From an uncultured Armatimonadota bacterium (GTDB lineage Bacteria; Armatimonadota; Fimbriimonadia; Fimbriimonadales; Fimbriimonadaceae): DNA of 64,000 nucleotides. The position numbers were made by a program, and so were the translations under genes. Below, piece after piece: positions 58,419-64,000 of this stretch (position 1 is the first letter of the stretch; every line of letters starts with the position of its first letter). The notes under the pieces were generated by a model. It searched no databases, was not told the DNA's origin, and worked only from the letters and a program-made list of their open reading frames with translations. The stretch lies in the NCBI GenBank assembly GCA_903904815.1, contig CAIVDU010000104.1:1-64000 (forward strand), given 5' to 3'.

Positions 58419-60929
58419 ATGAGCTCGACAGATTTCTGGACAAAGCCCCCAGCCACCCTTTACGCCGAACTCACGAGCGGCGAATCCGGCCTAACGTCCG
58501 AAGTTGCCGCCGAGCGCCTCTCCAAATTACCGAGGACCCAAACCAGCCAAGGTAAAGGGCGCTGGGTTGGCCTGTTCTTTCAACAGTTCTCCAGCCCTAT
58601 CGTTCTGATCTTGCTGTTTGCGGCAGGAGTCTCCGTCTTTCTAGGTGATCAAACCACCGCGGGAATCATCTTTCTGATTGTGTTCGCTAGCGGAGGCCTC
58701 GGCTTTTGGCAGGAGCAGCATGCGGCGGATGCGGTTCAGAAACTGCTGGCCATGGTGCAGATTCATGCCACCGTTTTGCGAGATGGCAAGCCAACCGAAA
58801 TCCCCCTGTCGGATGTCGTCAATGGCGATGTATTCCGCTTGACGGCCGGGGAGATTGTGCCGGCAGACAGCCTGATCCTCGAGTCAAACGACCTTTTTGT
58901 CGATGAAGCGTCGCTCACCGGCGAGACATTTCCCGTTGAGAAAACGACTGGTGTTCTTCCCGCCGAAACGGGCCTCGGGGCGCGGACAAACTCCATCTTC
59001 CTCGGGACTCACGTAAACAGTGGGACCGCGACCGCGATTGCCGTTCGGGTGGGAAAGGAGACCGAATTTGGCAAGGTCTCCGAGTCGCTCCGGCTCCGAC
59101 GACCGGAAACTGAGTTCGAACATGGAGTCCGCAAATTCGGATACATGCTGATGGAAGTCACTCTGCTTCTGGTGCTGGTGATGTTTGCCATCAACGTCTA
59201 TTTCCACAAACCGGTTATCGACTCCCTTCTATTTTCACTCGCCATCGCAGTCGGACTCACACCTCAGCTGCTCCCGGCCATCATCAGCGTCAACCTTTCT
59301 CAAGGCGCGAAGCGGATGGCCGAAAAGAAAGTCATCGTTAAGAGGCTGGCCTCCATCGAGAACTTCGGAAGCATGGATGTGCTTTGCTCCGACAAAACGG
59401 GGACCCTGACTGACGGAACCGTTAAGCTGGCATCGTCTGTCGGCATTGATGGCGCCCCTAGCGACAAGGTCCGACGGTATGGATACCTCAATGCGAACTT
59501 CCAGTCGGCTTACAAGAATCCAATTGACGCTGCACTTCTAAGCTCGGCCGCGGTCGACACGACAGCCTATGAGAAGCTCCGGGAGCAACCCTACGATTTC
59601 ACTCGCAAACGGCTCACCGTCTTGCTCAAAAGTGGTGAAGGTGTCATCGCAATTACCAAGGGCGCCCTCGCCAACATTCTTGATGTCTGTGAGTCGGCGG
59701 AAGGCAACGACGGCGCCGTTCGTCCGCTTGAACCAGAGCGGGCTTCGATCGAGGCAGAGTTTCAAAAGGTTAGCAAGCAGGGGATGCGAGCGATCGGCCT
59801 CGCCTATCGTAAGTTCGATCTAGTGCCAACGGGCGATTGCGAAACCCGCATGGTCTTCCTTGGCCTTCTCCTTTTCATTGACCCGCTTCGACCTGAGATC
59901 GTCAAAACCCTTGGCGACTTGGCCAATCTGGGAGTCGCCGTCAAGTTCGTAACCGGGGACAATCGCTACGTCGCCGCCGAAGTCGTTCGGCAAGCCGGAG
60001 TGCCAAATCCCAAGGTGCTCACCGGACCAGAAATGCGCGCCATGAGCGACGAGGCCTTTCGTGCCTCTGTAAGCTCGGTGAACGTGTTCGCCGAAGTCGA
60101 ACCCAACCAGAAAGCTCGGATCATCACCTTCCTCCAACGGGCTGGGCACGTCGTGGGACACCTAGGCGACGGAATCAATGACGCATCCGCGATTCACGCT
60201 GCCGACGTCGGCATCTCAGTATCGAACGGCGCAGATGTAGCAAAGGACGCAGCCGACATCGTTCTGATGGAGAAGGACCTCGGGGTCCTCGTGGATGGTA
60301 TTCGGGAAGGAAGAGTCACATTTGCGAACACGCTCAAATATGTGTTCATGGCGACCAGCGCCAACTTCGGCAACATGTTTAGCATGGCGGGCGCCTCCAT
60401 GTTTCTTCCGTTCTTGCCCATGCTCCCAACCCAGATCATGCTCACGAACTTCATGACCGACCTGCCGGAAATGACGATTTCAGGAGACAACGTCGACCCC
60501 GAATGGATCAGCGCTCCACGACGGTGGGATCTCGCTTTCATCAAACGGTTCATGATCGTCTTCGGCCTCGCCAACTCCTTGTGCGACTACCTGACGTTCG
60601 GCCTTCTGCTTTACGTCTTCCGCGCGACGCCCACCCAGTTCCGGACAGGGTGGTTCATCGAGAATGTGGTCACCGCAGCCCTGATCGTGCTGGTCGTACG
60701 AACACGACGTCCTTTCTACAAGAGCCGCCCCGGCAAGTGGCTAACTCTTGCCACGATCGCTAGCGTTGTCCTAGTGCTCCTCATCCCCTACTCACCGGCC
60801 GCAGAAGTGCTCGGTTTGGAAGCGCCTTCACCGGTATTCCTCGGACTCTTGGGGCTGGTAACCATCTTCTATGTCTTTGTCGCGGAACTTGCCAAGCATT
60901 TCTTTTACCGACCGGTACGAAATAATTAG
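58419..60929 (+). CDS. mgtA: Magnesium-translocating P-type ATPase
   Basis: An 836-aa P-type ATPase of type IIIB. The start chosen is ATG 58419 (MSSTDFWTK); the frame stays open upstream. Seen: actuator loop SLTGETFPVE with TGE at 167-169, phosphorylation motif CSDKTGTLT with Asp325, nucleotide and hinge parts (FVTGDNRYVA; GHLGDGINDASAIHAADVG), membrane segments near 60-95, 240-285 and six in the C-terminal part. Membrane motif LTPQLLPAII is that of the MgtA/MgtB group. It imports Mg2+ against gradient with ATP. No riboswitch or PhoP box is seen. It is convergent with the next gene, 15 bases apart. Confidence 0.9.
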   Translation: MSSTDFWTKPPATLYAELTSGESGLTSEVAAERLSKLPRTQTSQGKGRWVGLFFQQFSSPIVLILLFAAGVSVFLGDQTTAGIIFLIVFASGGLGFWQEQHAADAVQKLLAMVQIHATVLRDGKPTEIPLSDVVNGDVFRLTAGEIVPADSLILESNDLFVDEASLTGETFPVEKTTGVLPAETGLGARTNSIFLGTHVNSGTATAIAVRVGKETEFGKVSESLRLRRPETEFEHGVRKFGYMLMEVTLLLVLVMFAINVYFHKPVIDSLLFSLAIAVGLTPQLLPAIISVNLSQGAKRMAEKKVIVKRLASIENFGSMDVLCSDKTGTLTDGTVKLASSVGIDGAPSDKVRRYGYLNANFQSAYKNPIDAALLSSAAVDTTAYEKLREQPYDFTRKRLTVLLKSGEGVIAITKGALANILDVCESAEGNDGAVRPLEPERASIEAEFQKVSKQGMRAIGLAYRKFDLVPTGDCETRMVFLGLLLFIDPLRPEIVKTLGDLANLGVAVKFVTGDNRYVAAEVVRQAGVPNPKVLTGPEMRAMSDEAFRASVSSVNVFAEVEPNQKARIITFLQRAGHVVGHLGDGINDASAIHAADVGISVSNGADVAKDAADIVLMEKDLGVLVDGIREGRVTFANTLKYVFMATSANFGNMFSMAGASMFLPFLPMLPTQIMLTNFMTDLPEMTISGDNVDPEWISAPRRWDLAFIKRFMIVFGLANSLCDYLTFGLLLYVFRATPTQFRTGWFIENVVTAALIVLVVRTRRPFYKSRPGKWLTLATIASVVLVLLIPYSPAAEVLGLEAPSPVFLGLLGLVTIFYVFVAELAKHFFYRPVRNN

Positions 60930-60944
60930 GTTGGGCGTCAACGA

Positions 60945-62060
60945 CTAGTGTCCGGGACCAATGAGCGGCAAGCTCTCACTAGAAACTTCAATCGACTCTT
61001 CGCGTGCTGCGTACACAAACTGGTTACCCGTGAGGGGGTCCAAAGTCTCGGCGGGTTTCGCCGCTTTTGCGAGGCTTGACGGGAGCTGATCGTATTGCCA
61101 CTTGTAACGGTAAACCCTCGATAACAGCCGCACGATGCGGAGCCTGGTCCGTAATTTGGCCGCGTTTGCCAGCACTTCGCCGTTACCCGCTACCGACGAA
61201 CGGGCCAATTCAGAGGCAATTGGGTCGGCTTCTTCAAACTGGACATTGTCCCATTTGGACTCGGGGAGGGACGCTGCGCCGATCACGCTTTGAAGGAACG
61301 AATCTTCGTCGGCGAGAAATTGGCGGAGGGTTCGCTCTCTTTGGGTCGGGCTCAGATTTGCGAGTCGTGCCCCCACTGGTCCCTCGGACCGTGGGTCCCG
61401 CAAAGCTCTCTCGGCAAACGCAATGTCTGCCCGGCGAATCGCCTGCAGATTGTTGATCGGAGAAGGCGCCTGACCGAGAATCTGAGTGACTGCGTCCGCG
61501 AGTCGGTCAAGTTCTCTGACTCCGAGCTTAGGCAAGTCTGCTTTGATCGCCCTAAACATCCTTTCAGCCGAAACGGCCGCCGCCGTGCCCGACGCTGAGG
61601 TGCCGTTGTCGAGGTTATAGACAAACTGCAAACCCACCTCGAGAGCCCGTTCCGCGTTCTGAGGATCCCCGTTTGAAAGATCTACGTATGCCTTTCGTGC
61701 CAGATAGTCCGCGACACCGGGAAACCCAGCCAATTCTATACTTGACCGTGAATTCAGCCTCGGTTTGGGGTCGTACACTGGCTTCCCATTCCCCTGAACG
61801 ACGAGATCCGCGATGGGCGTAAATCGCCTAACCTGCTCGTGCCAAGCCTCTAGTTGGGTCGCCCGATTCGCCACATCCTTGGATGCGTCGTAAGTTTCGT
61901 AGGTCTGGTACGCCGGTGACTCGGCTATCTCAGCTGCCGCGACGTACTCTTCATAGCCGTTTCGGCCAGTTGGCTGACCAATTGCCTGCTGAATGAAGCT
62001 CGGTCCGCCGCCCGGTGTTACCGGCTGCTGCAAGGCAATAAGAAGAAACGGAACAATCAT
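60945..62060 (-). CDS. Secreted protein of unknown family next to a two-component operon
   Basis: About 371 aa if started at ATG 62060 (MIVPFLLIALQQPVTPGG), which is a signal peptide; a GTG at 62123 would give 392 aa and overlap the kinase gene by 28 bases. The mature part is helical and acidic (EEYVAAAEIAESPAYQTYET; RLDRLADAVTQILGQ-like pairs), with two TPR-like stretches (AYVDLSNGDPQNAERALEVG). No named domain. Because of the coupling with the kinase gene it may be an accessory or regulated envelope protein of that system. Confidence 0.65.
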   Translation of the reverse strand: MIVPFLLIALQQPVTPGGGPSFIQQAIGQPTGRNGYEEYVAAAEIAESPAYQTYETYDASKDVANRATQLEAWHEQVRRFTPIADLVVQGNGKPVYDPKPRLNSRSSIELAGFPGVADYLARKAYVDLSNGDPQNAERALEVGLQFVYNLDNGTSASGTAAAVSAERMFRAIKADLPKLGVRELDRLADAVTQILGQAPSPINNLQAIRRADIAFAERALRDPRSEGPVGARLANLSPTQRERTLRQFLADEDSFLQSVIGAASLPESKWDNVQFEEADPIASELARSSVAGNGEVLANAAKLRTRLRIVRLLSRVYRYKWQYDQLPSSLAKAAKPAETLDPLTGNQFVYAAREESIEVSSESLPLIGPGH

Positions 62061-62095
62061 CACTACGAGAATTGGACGTGTTGTCTCCGGTGCGG

Positions 62096-63586
62096 TTACG
62101 GACCCAATCGACCGGGAACCCACGTAGGTGAAAAACTTAGCACCACGGAGGTCCCGACATCAATTGTGCTATGAATCCGCAATTCTCCCCCGTGGCTCTC
62201 TAAGATGCTTTTGACGATCGCCAACCCGAGTCCCGTTCCTCCAGAATCTCGAGATCGAGAGGTCCCTGGGCGATAAAAACGCTCACCTAGCCGGGAGAGG
62301 TGTTCAGGCGAAATTCCCTCGCCATCGTCCGCAACCGTCGCTCGAACGCCATCAGGATTCCGAACTGCCCCGATCTGAATGCGGTGACGCGTGTATGTAA
62401 AGGCGTTCGAAATGAGATTTGTGAAAACGCGTGCGAGCGCCTCAAAATCTCCGAGAACCTCCAAGTCCGGTTCGATACAAATCCGAACCTCCACCCCAGC
62501 CGGCACTACCAAGAGTTCAAGCGCGGCATTGACGACTTCAAGCAGCGAAACGGGCTGGAATTGCATCTGATGGTAGCCAGCATCGTGTTGCGACAATAGA
62601 AGCAAATCCCCGATTAAATTGGCCATGCGATCGCTGGCACGGTCGATGATCTCCAACGGCTGGCGATCCTGATTCGTCCACTTTCGGTGTTGGAGCAGGA
62701 AGCTAACACTCCCCTTTACGGCGCCGAGCGGAGTCCGGAGTTCATGTCCTGCATCTCCAGTAAATCGCTCCAGCTGCTGAATCGCCTGCGCTTGGGCGGC
62801 GAACGCTCCGGCCGTCCGATCGAAAGCTCCATTGAATGTCTCTGCTAATTCTGCAAACTCATCGTTTCCCAGTACAGGCAGTCGGGTACCGGACAGGTCG
62901 GCCTCGAGACTCTGAGCGGCTTCTGTCAGACGGCGCAGTGGCCGCATTGTGCTTGCCACCAACCAGTTCCCAGCCGCGGCGGCAACTATCAGGGCTACCG
63001 GAAACAACTTTAACATGGAGAAATCAACTTGCTGAAGTTGTTTGAGCACGGGTACCAGACTTCGGGTCGATTGCGCGACCGCAATGACTTTGCCACCTGC
63101 TTTCACCGGGCTCGATAGCGAGCGAAATGAAGAACCCGCCTGAATATAAACATGAGTCGCCTTGCTTCCGTTGGCCGCGAGGCGGAAGCCAAATAAATCG
63201 AGGGGTTCGGGGCCCTGGGCCAACATTTCCCCGGGGGCTCCTATCGGGATCAACCGCGGCAAAGGAATACTCGACTTCAGGCTGACCTCATCGATACTGC
63301 TTTTAATAGGGTCAGGCCCAGATCCGTTGAGTCCGCCGCCTAGCGATCCTTTTACGATGCGAATCACGGAGTCATGGCTGGCGAAGTGCCCTAGCTTCTG
63401 GAGACCATCCACCATCGATTGCGAGTGAATCGCCGAGACGCCCGCAATCTCCGATTCCATCTCAGAGTCTATTTGCCCAATCAGATTCGATCTCAATTGA
63501 AGGTGAAGGGCAACACCCATCGTGAACAGAATGACCGCGATCGCCACCACGTTCCACAAGACCAGACGCGTCCTAATCCCTCTCAA
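62096..63586 (-). CDS. Sensor histidine kinase
   Basis: A 496-aa membrane kinase. Membrane helix 1 at about 8-28 (LVLWNVVAIAVILFTMGVAL), a periplasmic sensing part to about 190, helix 2 at about 192-212 (LFPVALIVAAAAGNWLVAS), HAMP (RPLRRLTEAAQSLEADLSGT), then the phosphoacceptor HisKA box GDAGHELRTPLGAVKG and the ATPase domain: N box NLISNAFTYT, G1 VADDGEGIS, F and G2 GGTGLGLAIVKSIL. It overlaps the response regulator stop by 4 bases (ATGA), the usual OmpR-type operon. The signal is unknown. Confidence 0.93.
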   Translation of the reverse strand: MRGIRTRLVLWNVVAIAVILFTMGVALHLQLRSNLIGQIDSEMESEIAGVSAIHSQSMVDGLQKLGHFASHDSVIRIVKGSLGGGLNGSGPDPIKSSIDEVSLKSSIPLPRLIPIGAPGEMLAQGPEPLDLFGFRLAANGSKATHVYIQAGSSFRSLSSPVKAGGKVIAVAQSTRSLVPVLKQLQQVDFSMLKLFPVALIVAAAAGNWLVASTMRPLRRLTEAAQSLEADLSGTRLPVLGNDEFAELAETFNGAFDRTAGAFAAQAQAIQQLERFTGDAGHELRTPLGAVKGSVSFLLQHRKWTNQDRQPLEIIDRASDRMANLIGDLLLLSQHDAGYHQMQFQPVSLLEVVNAALELLVVPAGVEVRICIEPDLEVLGDFEALARVFTNLISNAFTYTRHRIQIGAVRNPDGVRATVADDGEGISPEHLSRLGERFYRPGTSRSRDSGGTGLGLAIVKSILESHGGELRIHSTIDVGTSVVLSFSPTWVPGRLGP

Positions 63587-64000
63587 ACGCTACCATCCCG
63601 TTCTTGGCGGACAATGTAGCCAAAACCGTAAATGGTATGGATCAGCTTAGATTCAGCTCCCGAATCGAGTTTCTTCCGGAGCGATCGGATCGCAACTTCA
63701 AGCTTGTTCGATCCGGGATCACGATCCTGCCAAACAATTTCAAGCAGACTCTCTCGAGAAACGATTCGTCCAACTTGAGTGGCCAAGATCTCAAAAATGT
63801 CGTACTCAAGGCGGGTCAGCGGAATTACCTTTCCCGCGCGCTTAACCGTTCGGTGGCCCACTTCAATTTCAACGTCGCCAATCTCGATATTTCGTGACCG
63901 GAGGACTCGATCGCGACGGATCAAGGCTCTCACGCGAGCTAGAAATTCACTAAAGTCAAACGGTTTGGGAAGATAATCGTCAGCGCCAACGTCCAGACCA
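63583..64000 (-). CDS. OmpR/PhoB-family response regulator (partial)
   Basis: The C-terminal 138 residues are in the window; the rest lies beyond the right edge. The visible receiver end reads GLDVGADDYLPKPFDFSEFL with the conserved Lys-Pro, then the winged-helix DNA-binding domain (VGHRTVKRAGKVIPLTRLEY, SRESLLEIVWQ, VAIRSLRKKLD, IHTIYGFGYIV). It is the partner of the kinase, with which it overlaps by 4 bases. Confidence 0.93.
   Translation of the reverse strand, partial: GLDVGADDYLPKPFDFSEFLARVRALIRRDRVLRSRNIEIGDVEIEVGHRTVKRAGKVIPLTRLEYDIFEILATQVGRIVSRESLLEIVWQDRDPGSNKLEVAIRSLRKKLDSGAESKLIHTIYGFGYIVRQERDGSV

Noticed and set aside
1-64000. CRISPR arrays
   Set aside because: No regularly spaced repeats with unique spacers; the only regular array is the 23-bp IS end.

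Overview
The window reads as chromosomal DNA of a Gram-negative-type bacterium, most plausibly a member of the Armatimonadota (Fimbriimonas-like). This rests on the mix of a pseudopilin with an N-terminal [18 protein letters not shown] helix and a C-terminal H-x9-DG type motif, PEP-CTERM surface proteins, GYF_2/CD225 membrane proteins, a CsgG-like secreted protein, TAT/lipoprotein signals and many sugar-active enzymes. The phylum call is inference; no ribosomal gene is present to confirm it.

Layout. 1-1.73 kb is the right end of an acquired element: the terminus of an IS21-like insertion sequence (four 23-bp tandem repeats) cuts a zinc-ribbon gene, one orphan gene lies between two copies of a ~70-bp repeat, and the segment stops at the 3' half of a tRNA-Ser(UGA), the usual scar of tRNA-directed integration. 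A 173-bp MITE-like element with inverted ends and a 4-bp target duplication follows. 3.4-16.5 kb is core-like: an SDR protein, a Ser/Thr kinase with a membrane anchor, a CAP-domain protein, a GH2 hydrolase, a prpB-prpC pair (methylcitrate pathway), an Opp/Dpp-type ATPase, a NarL-type regulator and envelope proteins. 16.5-31 kb holds a CsgG-like protein, a 952-aa BTAD/ATPase/TPR regulator, kbl, a pseudopilin, a double-HTH regulator, a beta-mannosidase, nuoG, a PhyH-like dioxygenase and a DUF2750 protein. 31-38.6 kb holds a second pseudopilin-like gene, a WD40 protein, an S9 peptidase, a PEP-CTERM protein, the GYF/CD225-DUF2752 pair and tRNA-Gln(CUG).

Directly after tRNA-Gln lies a worn accessory island (38.7-44.0 kb): two copies of a small-protein/nucleotidyltransferase module, both with a broken transferase, a DUF4291 gene, two unrecognised alpha-helical or HEAT-like proteins and a frameshifted CPBP protease. 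From 44 kb the content is core-like again: a second PEP-CTERM protein, thioredoxin-fold proteins, a GH127 enzyme, a cytochrome c/copper-monooxygenase-like/EF-hand protein translationally coupled to a redoxin, an M29 aminopeptidase, two DinB proteins, a TAT ferritin-like lipoprotein, an SGNH hydrolase, a cNMP-binding flavoprotein, a P-type Mg2+ ATPase, and a two-component operon whose response regulator runs off the right edge.

Themes. Three glycosidases of different families (GH2, beta-mannosidase, GH127) point to plant-polysaccharide use. Several redox proteins suggest an aerobic, respiring cell. Many genes carry a TAnnnT box 5-8 nt before their start codon, suggesting frequent leaderless transcripts.
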